In this document: piece by piece, positions 1 through 7,646 of the stretch
Position numbering within the stretch: the stretch's first letter is position 1
Layout of the letters: every line of letters starts with the position of its first letter
Assembly: GCF_016863095.1 (NCBI RefSeq)
Contig: NZ_BOOF01000019.1
Coordinates: 30,372 to 94,371 of the forward strand
Origin: Microbispora siamensis
GTDB taxonomy: Bacteria; Actinomycetota; Actinomycetes; Streptosporangiales; Streptosporangiaceae
Length of the DNA stretch: 64,000 nucleotides
Reading direction: 5' to 3'
Notes under the pieces: generated by a model
Told to the model about the DNA's origin: nothing
The model's database searches: none
The model's input: the letters and a program-made list of their open reading frames with translations, nothing else
Translations under genes and position numbers: made by a program

Positions 1-968
1 AGGCCGAACACGACGTAGGCGATAAGGAGGGCGGCCACTGTGGTAGCCCATGTCAGCGACGCGATCAAGGCCGCGAGCGTCATCATTCCTGCGATGATCA
101 GGCCGCGTGGCTTGAGGTGTCTGGCGGTTACAGCGGCGAGTGCTCCGCCGACGATGTTGCCTGCGGTGTCGCCGGCTTGGATCACGCCGATCCATCCGGT
201 GGAGACGTGCAGGGTGTCGACGATGTAGGGGGCAAGCAGCACGGCCATCGGGCTGAGCGCGAAGGTGAGTGCACCGAACACCAGGAGTAGCGCGCGGAGA
301 GCGGGCGAGGAGCGGACGGCGCGCATACCGTCGACGATCGCTGTCCAGGTCGTCTGTTGCTGTCCGGGAGGCGTGCTGTGGATGCCTCGGATCGTCGCGA
401 TGAGGACGCCTGACAGCGCGAAGGTCGCCGCGTCGATCGTGAAGGCGATCCAGTAGGTGTGCGAAGTGGCCACCAGGACGCCGGCGAGGGTCGTGCCGAC
501 CAGTTCGCCGATCACCGTGGTGGTCTGGATGAGCGAGTTGGCGCGCACCTGCTCGTCGGCGGGCACGATCATCTGCATCAGGCCGGCGCGTGCGGGGTTG
601 AAGAAGGTGCCCACGCTCGCTTGGAGTAATGCGATGAGATAGAGCGCGGGCAGGGCGGGTGAGACGAGAGTGAGTATCGCGAGGGCGGCCAGCAGGACCG
701 CTCGGGAGGCGTCGGCGACGATCATGGTCCGGCGGCGGTTGTGACGATCGACATAGGCCCCGGAGACCAGGCCGATCACGATGCTGGGCACGGCGATGAT
801 GACGGTTAGCCCGCCGACGGCAGCGACCGAGTGGGTCCGTTCGGTGATCAGCAGGATCAGGGTCAGTGTGGTCAGGGCGTCGCCGAGGGTCGAGACGCTG
901 TGCGCTGTCCATAGGGCGAGGAAATGTCGATCCCGGGCGATGGCGGGCACCCGGACGGCAGTGATCAT
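1..968 (-). CDS. MFS efflux transporter, 3' end outside window
   Basis: Partial gene; about 322 residues are visible and the frame stays open to the window edge. The translation is a polytopic membrane protein of the major facilitator superfamily (drug exporter type, like actinobacterial enterobactin/macrolide exporters). A first helix pair with SVSTLGDALTTL is followed by the loop motif GAYVDRHNRRRTM (motif A between TM2 and TM3) and several further hydrophobic helices. The ATG at 968 lies six bases downstream of the stop of the TetR gene, so the two are co-transcribed. Expected role: proton-driven export of a small toxic molecule across the inner membrane, controlled by the adjacent repressor. 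The substrate cannot be read from sequence. The C-terminal helices are not in the window, so completeness is unknown. Confidence 0.85.
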   Translation of the reverse strand, partial: MITAVRVPAIARDRHFLALWTAHSVSTLGDALTTLTLILLITERTHSVAAVGGLTVIIAVPSIVIGLVSGAYVDRHNRRRTMIVADASRAVLLAALAILTLVSPALPALYLIALLQASVGTFFNPARAGLMQMIVPADEQVRANSLIQTTTVIGELVGTTLAGVLVATSHTYWIAFTIDAATFALSGVLIATIRGIHSTPPGQQQTTWTAIVDGMRAVRSSPALRALLLVFGALTFALSPMAVLLAPYIVDTLHVSTGWIGVIQAGDTAGNIVGGALAAVTARHLKPRGLIIAGMMTLAALIASLTWATTVAALLIAYVVFG

Positions 969-974
969 GATGTG

Positions 975-1643
975 CTAGTCCCCCGGTGAGGGGGCGGCGG
1001 ACGGCGGGTGGTGTGTTGTGATGCCGTGGAGGATGAGGTCGGCCAGCCCGTCGGTGGTGATACTTGCGATCCCGGTGTCCCAGCTGCCGCCTCGGCCCAG
1101 GGCCATCACGATGGCCAGCACGAGCGTGGCCACGTCCTCGACCGGCAGGCGCAACGCGTCCGCGTCGGGTTCGAAGACGGCAGCAACTGCGGCGTGCAGG
1201 CTGGCGTAGGAGGAGTTCCGACTCTCGGACAGCCGGTCCCGTTCCTCCTCCGACATGGACTCGTGGGTTCGTGGTCGGGCCGCCCCGGCCAGGCGGACCG
1301 CGTTCGCGACCGCCCCGGTCCGCTCTCCTTGTGCGCGAATGGTCTCGATGACCGCGACCAGACGCTCCGGCAGGGGCATCGTCGGCTCGATCGCCTCCAA
1401 CGCCTGCACGACGTGGCCCGGATCGGAGACGTGGGCAAGGCAGGCCGTCAGCAATTCGTTCTTGTCCGTGAACGCTCGGAAGATCGTCGGCTCACTGATC
1501 CCTGCGGCGCGCGCGATCTGCAGCGTCGTCACGGATGGCCCGATCTCCACCAGCAGCGGGATGGCTGCCTGAACCACCATCGCTCGCCGTTCCTCGACAC
1601 TGCGCCGTGGCGCCCGTTTCCGCGATGCCTCATCTGAACTCAC
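975..1643 (-). CDS. TetR-family transcriptional repressor
   Basis: A 222-residue protein starting at a GTG. The N-terminal helix-turn-helix (residues about 15-65) has the classic TetR pattern: VEERRAMVVQAAIPLLVEIG, then TTLQIARAAGISEPTIFRAFTDKNELL. The remainder is the all-helical ligand/dimer domain. It lies directly upstream of the MFS exporter gene with a six-base gap. A near-perfect 8+2+8 palindrome sits at 1657-1674, just upstream of the start. This is the usual layout of a repressor that controls itself and its exporter and is released by the exporter's substrate. Family and operon assignment are strong; the ligand is unknown. Confidence 0.9.
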   Translation of the reverse strand: MSSDEASRKRAPRRSVEERRAMVVQAAIPLLVEIGPSVTTLQIARAAGISEPTIFRAFTDKNELLTACLAHVSDPGHVVQALEAIEPTMPLPERLVAVIETIRAQGERTGAVANAVRLAGAARPRTHESMSEEERDRLSESRNSSYASLHAAVAAVFEPDADALRLPVEDVATLVLAIVMALGRGGSWDTGIASITTDGLADLILHGITTHHPPSAAPSPGD

Positions 1644-1656
1644 ACCGCGATGTTAT

Positions 1657-1674
1657 GTAGTGAGGACTCACTAC
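1657..1674. promoter_or_regulatory. palindromic TetR operator
   Basis: GTAGTGAGGACTCACTAC is an inverted repeat of two perfect 8-base arms around a GA centre. It ends 14 bases upstream of the GTG of the tetR-MFS operon. Position, size and symmetry are typical of TetR-family operators. Binding by this TetR is inferred. Confidence 0.7.
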
Positions 1675-2278
1675 GCAACTGTGCTCGCGCTCCCGGCGGG
1701 CTATCGGGAGGAGGTCCGCGCCTGGCTGCTTGTCCTGCCGGAGGGCGACGAGCGCGCCCGGCCACGGTCACACGCGACGCTGTATGCCGGGCGCGTCCGA
1801 CCGCATCTGCTCGCCTGGGCCCCTACCGGCGCCCGCCTCCGCGAGGTGTCCGCCGTGTTGCACGCTCTGACCGGGCACCTGCTGGCCGGCACCTTCACCT
1901 CGCTACGGTCACTGTTCCAGTTCGCCAAACGCCGCCGCCTGATCTTCGCCGACCCGACCCGCCGGCTCAGCGCCGGACAAGCACCACGGCGCGCGTTCCT
2001 GCCGATGACCGACGAATAGATCACCGCGGTCAAGCACGTCGCGGTGACACCAGGCCAGCGGCTGGTCATCGCCCTGGCCGGCCGCCCGCGCCAAGGCGAT
2101 CCGCGAGCTCACCCTCGACGACATCGACCCGGCCCGCCAGCGCCTCAGGATCGGCGGACACCGGCAGCATCTGACGGAGTTCGTGCACAGCACGCTGGTC
2201 GCCTGGCTCAGATACCGCCACCGCAGGTGGCCCCACGCACTGTCGATCAGAAGCGAAAGACCGGTGGGTTCCCCGTGA
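1660..2278 (+). pseudogene. decayed tyrosine recombinase/integrase
   Basis: The first frame (to 2019) resembles the N-terminal SAM-like and early catalytic part of actinobacterial tyrosine recombinases: an EVRAWL helix, LTGHLLAGTFTSLRSLFQFAK, and IFADPTRRL. It is stopped at 2017-2019. Reading resumes in other frames; near 2085-2278 a different frame gives AKAIRELTLDDIDPARQRL and LVAWLRYRHRRWPHAL, the strand region after the first catalytic Arg. The terminal HxxR and Tyr region is absent. In-frame stop, frameshift and truncation show it is dead. The apparent start overlaps the TetR operator, so even the 5' end may not be original. It marks a former integration event beside the toxin-antitoxin pair and IS relic. 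Confidence 0.7.
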
Positions 2279-2340
2279 AGACCTTTCAGCGTCGCTGAAC
2301 ACGAGGCGTTCAGCAAAGCAAGATATGCATAAACCATGCT

Positions 2341-2386
2341 TACGACTCTCCTGGGCTGCGGGAGTCGTACGACCGGGCGCGGTCGT
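2341..2386. terminator. tandem stem-loops between integrase relic and vapC-like gene
   Basis: Two adjacent hairpins: TACGACTC (2341-2348) with GAGTCGTA (2362-2369), then ACGACC (2369-2374) with GGTCGT (2381-2386). They lie just past the 3' end of the PIN-domain gene read leftward. No T-run follows, so termination is inferred from position and structure. Confidence 0.4.
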
Positions 2387-2413
2387 GCAATAGGTAGTCG
2401 AGCAGGTCGGCTG

Positions 2414-2845
2414 CTATTCGTCGGGGTCGGCGATCTCGATGACGTGCAGAGGGTTGTCCAGAGCGTGGGACGGCTGCTGCCATTTGTCGCTGTCCAGGGT
2501 GAGGATCGGGCAGACTGACACGTCCGCGATGGCGGCGGCGTGGGCGTCATAGATGTCGAGCCCGGTGATGGACATCATGTCGACAACCTTGGCGGATTGG
2601 GCGATGCCGTCCAGCGGGGCGACGATGGCGTGCTCGAACGCGACCAGGCCGGCGAGCAGTGCCTGGGCGTCCGGCGTGCCGCGGCCGTCGAGGAGCGCCC
2701 CGGAGGCGGCCAGCGCGGGGACGATGAGCGGTTGCCTTGCCCGGTCGAAGTCCTGCAGGAGGCCGATCAGGTCGGCGTCTCCGCGGGCGACGTCGGCGAG
2801 AACGCTGGTGTCGAGGATGTAGGGAGTGGCAGTGAAATCACTCAC
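2414..2845 (-). CDS. vapC: VapC-like PIN-domain ribonuclease toxin
   Basis: A 143-residue PIN-domain protein. The first catalytic Asp is in YILDTSVLADV (near residue 11). A mid-protein acidic position precedes GLDIYDAHAAAIADV, and LTLDSDKWQ carries the C-terminal acidic residue, matching the three/four-Asp metal site of VapC RNases. Its ATG overlaps the upstream antitoxin gene by eight bases, a typical translationally coupled pair. PIN toxins cut specific RNAs (often tRNA) when freed from antitoxin. The length is normal and the frame intact, so it is probably functional. It sits between two decayed mobile-element genes, which fits acquisition with a mobile element. Confidence 0.8.
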   Translation of the reverse strand: MSDFTATPYILDTSVLADVARGDADLIGLLQDFDRARQPLIVPALAASGALLDGRGTPDAQALLAGLVAFEHAIVAPLDGIAQSAKVVDMMSITGLDIYDAHAAAIADVSVCPILTLDSDKWQQPSHALDNPLHVIEIADPDE

Positions 2846-3119
2846 CTGGTGCCGCCGGGAACCCGTGTTCGGCGAGCTGGCGGTTGACGTGTCGCATCAT
2901 GCGAGCCACCCGCGCTGGGTCGGCCTGCCGGGCGCGTTCGCGCAGCAGGGCAAGTGCACGCTGGTCAGTGATGCGCTTTTCCGCGATGGCGTCGTTGAAG
3001 ACGGCGGCCACGCTGGTGGCCTTGCCGGTGGCGACGAGATGCTCGGCATATTCGAGGACGTCGGGGTCCACGGTGATGGTTATCCGCGCCTTCCGGTCTC
3101 CGCTCATACCCGGAATCAT
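2838..3119 (-). CDS. vapB: VapB-like antitoxin, ribbon-helix-helix type
   Basis: About 93 residues. The N-terminal ARITITVDPDVLEYAEHLV strand-helix and TSVAAVFNDAIAEKR helix look like an RHH/Arc-type DNA-binding fold. The C-terminal half (LRERARQADPARVARMMRHVNRQLAEHG) is helical and charged, the usual toxin-wrapping tail. I prefer the ATG at 3119 because GAAAGAG lies seven bases upstream; ATGs at 3125 and 3107 are alternatives. It overlaps the PIN toxin gene by eight bases. It is expected to neutralise the toxin and autorepress the pair. Confidence 0.7.
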   Translation of the reverse strand: MIPGMSGDRKARITITVDPDVLEYAEHLVATGKATSVAAVFNDAIAEKRITDQRALALLRERARQADPARVARMMRHVNRQLAEHGFPAAPGE

Positions 3120-3369
3120 ACTCATGCTCTTTCGAGTGCTGCATGGCAACGACCATGAGGTTGGCCGCGTAAGGCAGGCGGAGGGACAGGGCCTGAGCGT
3201 GCGCCGGTGTGTCGCGCGTGTACCGGTCGGCGAGGATCCAGCCGATGAACAGGTCCCAGTCGCCTGGCGGCGGACATCGGATGGTCTTGCCGCGGCGGCC
3301 CGGTCCGAACTACGAGCAGAACCGCGCGTTCACCTCCGTCATCTACGGCTGGCGGCTTTGACGGCGCTG

Positions 3370-3927
3370 CAGTCAGGCACGCTACCTGCAAGCAGGTGAA
3401 CCGCGCCGAGTTTCGTGGAGGCCGGGTTGCGTCGCCGCGTTGTCAGATGGCCATCTCCAGGGCGTCCAGTACGCAGGTGATCGGCCAGCCGCCAGCCGAC
3501 GATCATGCGCGAGTACGCGTTGATAACCAGCGCCGGGTAGACGAACCCCGCCGCGGTGGGAATGTAGGTCAGGTCGGCGACCCACAGCCGGTTCGGGGCG
3601 GAGCGGTGAAGTCGCGTTTGACCAGGTCGGCGGGCCGGTCGGCGAGTACTTCGGCGATCGTGGTGGGCCGCTTGTGGTCGCCGCGGACCGCACCGTGCAA
3701 CCCCAGGCGCAGCATCAGCCGGGCCACGGTGCACCGGGCCACGGCGATGCCCTGCCGGTTGAGTTCCTTCCGGGCATCGCGCACCGCCCGCGCGGAGGGC
3801 GGGCGGGACCTGGCCGCGTAGTACGTCGACGTGGCCACCTGCAACACCTGGCAGATCGGCTCGACACCGAAGGCGTCGCGATGAGCGTCGATGAAGGCGA
3901 CTACCTGGGCGGGACGCCTACCAGGTG
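3370..3927 (-). pseudogene. IS3-family orfB (DDE transposase) relic
   Basis: Reading leftward from 3927 one frame gives FIDAHRDAFGVEPICQVL and TSTYYAARSRPPSARAV, the start of IS3-family orfB. It then jumps to LNRQGIAVARCTVARLM, with about 25 residues missing. A second frame gives NRLWVADLTYIPTAAGFVY and SRMIVGWRLADHLRT (the first DDE aspartate block), and a third carries traces of the next helix. Orf A, the later catalytic residues and the terminal repeats are not visible. The relic begins within a few bases of the P450 stop codon without truncating it. At least two frameshifts and one deletion make it non-functional. Confidence 0.75.
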
Positions 3928-5108
3928 ACCGGCATCGTGGTCAGGCCGTGCACGACGGTGAAGGAGCGGAACAGGGGCTCGCCCGCCGGCCGCAGGCCCG
4001 GGAACCGGTGCAGCAGGGCGGGGAACGCGATCCGCATCTCCATGCGGGCCAGGGGAGCGCCGAGACAGTGATGGATGCCGTGTCCGAATGCGACGTGCCC
4101 GCTGACATCCCGGCGGATGTCAAGGTCGTCCGGGTTCGAGACCAGCCCCGGGTCGCGGTTGGCGGCGGGAAGGGAGCAGATCACGGTCTCGCCGGGGCCG
4201 AGGGTCCGACCGCCCAGCCGGACCTCGGTCGTGGTCATCTTGACCGTGCCGGAATGCACGATGCTCAGCCACCGCAGCAGTTCCTCGACGGCGGCGTCCA
4301 CGCGGTCCGGCTCGTCGCGCAGCAGCGTGAGCTGACCGGGGTGCCGCAGCAGGGCGAGTGTGCCCAGAGACAGCATGTTGGCCGTGGTCTCGTGCCCGGC
4401 GAGCAGCAGCAGGCTGCCGATGCCGGAGAGTTCGGCGTCGCTCAACTCGTCGCCGTGGTCGCGTACGAGCATCCCGAGCAGGTCCTCACCGGGATCCTTC
4501 CGGATCGTCTTGATCAGGCCTGCGATGTACGCCCGGGCCTCCGACGCCGCGGCCGCGCGTTCGTCCGGAGACAGGGACACGTCCAGGATCCGCTTGGACG
4601 TGTCCTGGAAGCCGGCCCGGTCGGCGTACGGCACGCCCAGCAGCTCGCAGATCACCAGGGAGGGAACCGGGAGGGCGAAATCCGTCACCAGATCGGCGGG
4701 CGGTCCGCCGCGCTCCATGGCGTCCAGATGGTCGTCGACGATCTGCTGGACTCTGGGCTCCAGCCGGCGCATCCGGCGGACGGTGAACTGGGGCGTGAGC
4801 ATCCGGCGCAGCCGGGTGTGCTCGGGCGGGTCGGAGCCGAGCAGGTTGCCGGCGCGCATCTCGGCGACCTCCTCCGCGCTGGGCGGCGGTGCGCCGGGCG
4901 GCCGGAGCGGAGGCACGAGCGCGTTGCTGTACAGCTCGGGATGGCTCAGCACCGTACGGACTTCCTCGAACCTGGTGACCAGCCAGGCGTCGGTGCCGAA
5001 CACGGTGCGGATCCGGGAGACCCCCTCGTCGTTCCGCAGTGCGGAGAGCTCGGGGGCGGGATGGAATCCGTCCCGTCGCATGTGCAGGGGTGGGGACATG
5101 TCGCGCAC
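3918..5108 (-). CDS. cytochrome P450 monooxygenase
   Basis: About 396 residues, a complete bacterial class I P450. From the chosen GTG at 5108 (AGGAGG four bases upstream) the I-helix oxygen-binding motif LLLAGHETTAN is near 227-232. The K-helix ExxR is EELLR near 265-269, and the heme loop HVAFGHGIHHCLGAPLAR has its thiolate Cys near 338. It resembles the CYP105/CYP107 type of soluble actinobacterial hydroxylases. No ferredoxin or reductase is adjacent, so electrons must come from elsewhere. The gene appears monocistronic, with about 200 bp of upstream sequence before the M20 gene. Substrate unknown. An in-frame ATG nine bases further in is an alternative start. Confidence 0.92.
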   Translation of the reverse strand: MRDMSPPLHMRRDGFHPAPELSALRNDEGVSRIRTVFGTDAWLVTRFEEVRTVLSHPELYSNALVPPLRPPGAPPPSAEEVAEMRAGNLLGSDPPEHTRLRRMLTPQFTVRRMRRLEPRVQQIVDDHLDAMERGGPPADLVTDFALPVPSLVICELLGVPYADRAGFQDTSKRILDVSLSPDERAAAASEARAYIAGLIKTIRKDPGEDLLGMLVRDHGDELSDAELSGIGSLLLLAGHETTANMLSLGTLALLRHPGQLTLLRDEPDRVDAAVEELLRWLSIVHSGTVKMTTTEVRLGGRTLGPGETVICSLPAANRDPGLVSNPDDLDIRRDVSGHVAFGHGIHHCLGAPLARMEMRIAFPALLHRFPGLRPAGEPLFRSFTVVHGLTTMPVTW

Positions 5109-5316
5109 GCGACCTCCTCGGGTCACCGGCAGTCTGATGATCGCCTTGCCACAATCCGACGATAACCGTCCAATGCCCGCCGTGGACGGTCGTGAGGCGA
5201 CTCTGGCGGTGACGTACGCGGCCGGACCGCGGGATGCCGCTCTCGACGACGACGGATCCGTGCGGCGTCAGGCCCGGCCAGGCGGCGGCGTCCGATGCCG
5301 TCTGGCCGTCACCCGG

Positions 5317-6405
5317 TCAAGCGAAGTGCCCGAGGGCGGCGGTGTAGATCTCGACGGCCTCCTCGATCCGGTGGACGAGGCAGTACTCGTCGGTGACGTG
5401 CGCCTGCTCGGGCTCACCCGGGCCGCAGATGACCGTGGGCGCCCCGCCGCAGGCGGCGGCGAGGATCGAGGCGTCGGTGAAGTAGCTGGCCGCCGGGCGG
5501 TCGCCGGGCGCGCCCGCCCCCGCCTCGACCAGGGCCCGTACGAAGGGGTCGTCCGGGTCCGTCCAGATCGCGGGCAGGTCCACGAGCACGTCGAGGGTCG
5601 CCTCGTCACCGAGCACGGCCTGCAACCGCTCGCGGAGCCGTCCGTGGTCCTGGCCGGCGACGGTGCGCAGGTCGATGGTCGCGGCGGCCAGGTCGGGCAC
5701 GGAGTTCACGTTGATCCCGCCGCGCACCGTTCCCACGTTCACCGTGGACGGGCCGAGCCAGGGGTGGTCCGGCACCCCGGTGTCGAACGTCTCGACGGCG
5801 CCGATCACGCGGGCGAGCTTGTAGATCGCGTTGTCGCCCAGATGCGGCATTGAACCGTGCGCCGTCGTGCCTCGCGTGGTGGCCTCCAGCCAGAGCGCGC
5901 CCTTGTGCCCGAGCAGCACCCGGTTGGCGGTCGGCTCGGCCACCAGCAGGGCGCGCGACCTGCCCACCAGGCCCTCGGCCACCATGCCGGCCGCGCCCTC
6001 GCAGCCGGTCTCCTCGCCCACGGTGAAGACCATCTCCAGGGCGACCTTCGGCCCGGTGCGGCGCACGTGCCGCTCGGCGGCGATCACCAGCGCGGCGACG
6101 CCGGCCTTCATGTCGCTCGAACCACGCCCGTACAGGCGGTCGCCGTCGATCTCCGCGCCGTGCGGCGCGTGCCGCCACGCCTGCCCGCCCAGCGGCACCG
6201 TGTCGAGGTGCCCGGTCAGCGTCACCGGCTCGCCCGTCCCCCAGCGGGCGACCAGCCCGGTGCGGCCGGGCGCGTGCTCGTGCGCGCGCACCGCGAAACC
6301 GGCGTCCGACAGCCGCCTCGCGAGCGGGCCGGCCACCGCGGCCTCGCCCCCGCCCACCGAGTCGATCCTGATGAGCTCGCGTGCCAGTTCGACCGCCTCG
6401 TTCAC
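5317..6405 (-). CDS. M20-family zinc peptidase/deacylase (ArgE/DapE/ACY1 type)
   Basis: A 362-residue hydrolase. Metal ligands are visible in order: H66 and D68 in GHLDTVP, D98 in GRGSSDMKAG, E131-E132 in VGEETG, and a later LVAEPT acidic ligand. RGTTAHGSMPHLGDNA marks the lid/dimerisation domain. Start GTG at 6405 is chosen for AAGGAGG four bases upstream. It follows the LacI gene by 18 bases, so it is probably co-transcribed with it and belongs to the divergent nucleoside/sugar island. Family members remove acyl or amino-acid groups from amines (acetylornithine, succinyl-diaminopimelate, N-acyl amino acids). The exact substrate is unassigned; a de-amidating step on the imported compound is one possibility. 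Confidence 0.85.
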   Translation of the reverse strand: MNEAVELARELIRIDSVGGGEAAVAGPLARRLSDAGFAVRAHEHAPGRTGLVARWGTGEPVTLTGHLDTVPLGGQAWRHAPHGAEIDGDRLYGRGSSDMKAGVAALVIAAERHVRRTGPKVALEMVFTVGEETGCEGAAGMVAEGLVGRSRALLVAEPTANRVLLGHKGALWLEATTRGTTAHGSMPHLGDNAIYKLARVIGAVETFDTGVPDHPWLGPSTVNVGTVRGGINVNSVPDLAAATIDLRTVAGQDHGRLRERLQAVLGDEATLDVLVDLPAIWTDPDDPFVRALVEAGAGAPGDRPAASYFTDASILAAACGGAPTVICGPGEPEQAHVTDEYCLVHRIEEAVEIYTAALGHFA

Positions 6406-6423
6406 GCGGCCTCCTTCCCTCAC

Positions 6424-7440
6424 CTACTCTGCGACGCCGGCCGCCACCGGTCGGCTGGTCTGCCGTACGACGAGCCGGGGAGCGATGGCGATGCGCTGTG
6501 CGGGCCGAGGGTCGCCGGCCTTGACCTGTCCGAGCAGGCGTACGGCCTCCGCCGCCATCTCCTCCACCGGCTGGCGCACGGTGCTGAGCGGCGGGTCGCA
6601 CATCGTCGCGTGTCCCACGTCGTCGAACCCGACCACCGCCACGTCCTCGGGGACGCGCGCCCCGCCGAACCGCAGCGACCGCACCAGGCCCACCGCGATC
6701 TCGTCGTTCGCGCAGACGACCGCGTCCGGCAGCCGGCCGGCGTCGAGCAGCCTGCGCCCGGCCTCGACGCCCCATTCGAGGGTGAACTCGCCGAGCAGCG
6801 GCGGCAGGACCTCCACGCCGGCCCGCGCGGCGGTGCGTTCGAACCCGCTGAGCCGCAACCGGGCGGAGGAGCTCTCCAGGCGGCTGCCCGCGAAGACCAC
6901 GGAGCGGGCCCCGCCCGCGATCACGTGCTCGACCGCGAGGGCCAGCCCGGCCTCGTCGTCCACGCCCACCCAGTCGGCCCCGCCGCCCTCGATGTAGCGG
7001 TCGACCTGCACCAGCGGCACCCGGCGGGCCGCGTCCAGCACCGCGGGGACGCTGGCCTCGATGTCGCACGGGCTGATGATCAGCCCGTCCACACGCCGGG
7101 CCAGCAGGGTCTCCAGCCTCCGGGCCTCGACCTGGGGACTGTACTGTGACGCGCACAGCAGCAGGTCGGTGCCGGAGTTCTGCAGCTCACGCTCCACGGC
7201 CTCGACGATCGTGGTGAAGAACGGGTTGCCGATGCCCGGGACGACCATGCCGATGGTGCCGGTGGTCTGGTCGCGCAGCGCCTTGGCGACCGCGTTCGGC
7301 TGGTAACCGAGCTCGGCGGCGGCGCGCGCCACCCGCTCGGCGATCTCGGGCGTGACCTTGCGCCGCCCCGAGAGGGCACGGGAGGCCGAGGCCACGGAGA
7401 CGCCGGCCGCTCGTGCCACGTCGTGAATCGTCACGCCCAT
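6424..7440 (-). CDS. LacI-family transcriptional regulator
   Basis: 338 residues from the ATG at 7440, where the diagnostic headpiece starts: VTIHDVARAAGVSVASASRAL and the hinge helix YQPNAVAKALR. The rest is the periplasmic-binding-like effector domain (TIGMVVPGIGNPFFTTIV, DGLIISP, VVGFDDV). The open frame extends upstream but has no LacI-like sequence there. Operator-like palindromes lie at 7442-7457, over its own ribosome-binding region, and at 7586-7601, just after the promoter of the divergent transport operon. The expected role is sugar- or nucleoside-responsive repression of both directions. The downstream M20 gene is in the same transcription unit. Confidence 0.93.
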   Translation of the reverse strand: MGVTIHDVARAAGVSVASASRALSGRRKVTPEIAERVARAAAELGYQPNAVAKALRDQTTGTIGMVVPGIGNPFFTTIVEAVERELQNSGTDLLLCASQYSPQVEARRLETLLARRVDGLIISPCDIEASVPAVLDAARRVPLVQVDRYIEGGGADWVGVDDEAGLALAVEHVIAGGARSVVFAGSRLESSSARLRLSGFERTAARAGVEVLPPLLGEFTLEWGVEAGRRLLDAGRLPDAVVCANDEIAVGLVRSLRFGGARVPEDVAVVGFDDVGHATMCDPPLSTVRQPVEEMAAEAVRLLGQVKAGDPRPAQRIAIAPRLVVRQTSRPVAAGVAE

Positions 7441-7441
7441 C

Positions 7442-7457
7442 GTGTAATCGATTTCCC
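7442..7457. promoter_or_regulatory. LacI operator, own-gene copy
   Basis: GTGTAATCGATTTCCC matches 14 of 16 bases of the perfect palindrome at 7586-7601. It ends one base before the LacI start codon, so occupation would block lacI expression (autoregulation, inferred). Confidence 0.65.
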
Positions 7458-7544
7458 TTGATCTTTGCCAACGATCGACCTTCTCGACCATCGCGACACC
7501 AGGATCACACGGAACGATAGAGGTTCTGTGAGGAAAACGCACCC

Positions 7545-7574
7545 TTGACGGTGCTTTTTTAGGCCCACTAGCAT
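7545..7574 (+). promoter_or_regulatory. promoter of the transport/catabolic operon
   Basis: A TTGACG -35 box (7545-7550) and a TAGCAT -10 box (7569-7574) with an 18-base spacer. The predicted start of transcription falls just before the operator palindrome. GCACC-cttgac-GGTGC followed by six T overlaps the -35 box, so this stretch can also form a terminator-like hairpin. That overlap may be chance. Confidence 0.5.
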
Positions 7575-7585
7575 GCCCGAAACTC

Positions 7586-7601
7586 GGGTAATCGATTACC
7601 C
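7586..7601. promoter_or_regulatory. perfect LacI-type operator palindrome
   Basis: GGGTAATCGATTACCC is a perfect 16-base palindrome with the central CG step typical of LacI-family operators. It lies between the predicted -10 box and the binding-protein start codon, so bound repressor would block initiation or early elongation. A 14/16 match lies 144 bases away at the lacI start, which would allow looping. Confidence 0.8.
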
Positions 7602-7646
7602 AATCGATCTCACTCCTTCCCGGCCCCCCCGAAAGGCTCATCTCTC

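Noticed and set aside
3110..3330. Reverse frame reading DWDLFIGWILADRYTRDTPA and LPYAANLMVVAMQHSKEH upstream of the antitoxin
   Set aside because: It looks protein-like but has an in-frame stop upstream, no start codon and runs into the antitoxin gene in another frame. Probably a leftover of a lost gene.
7539..7560. Intrinsic terminator GCACC-GGTGC plus T-run upstream of the binding protein
   Set aside because: The same bases form the -35 box of a good promoter, so I treat it as a promoter overlap. A leader terminator cannot be ruled out.
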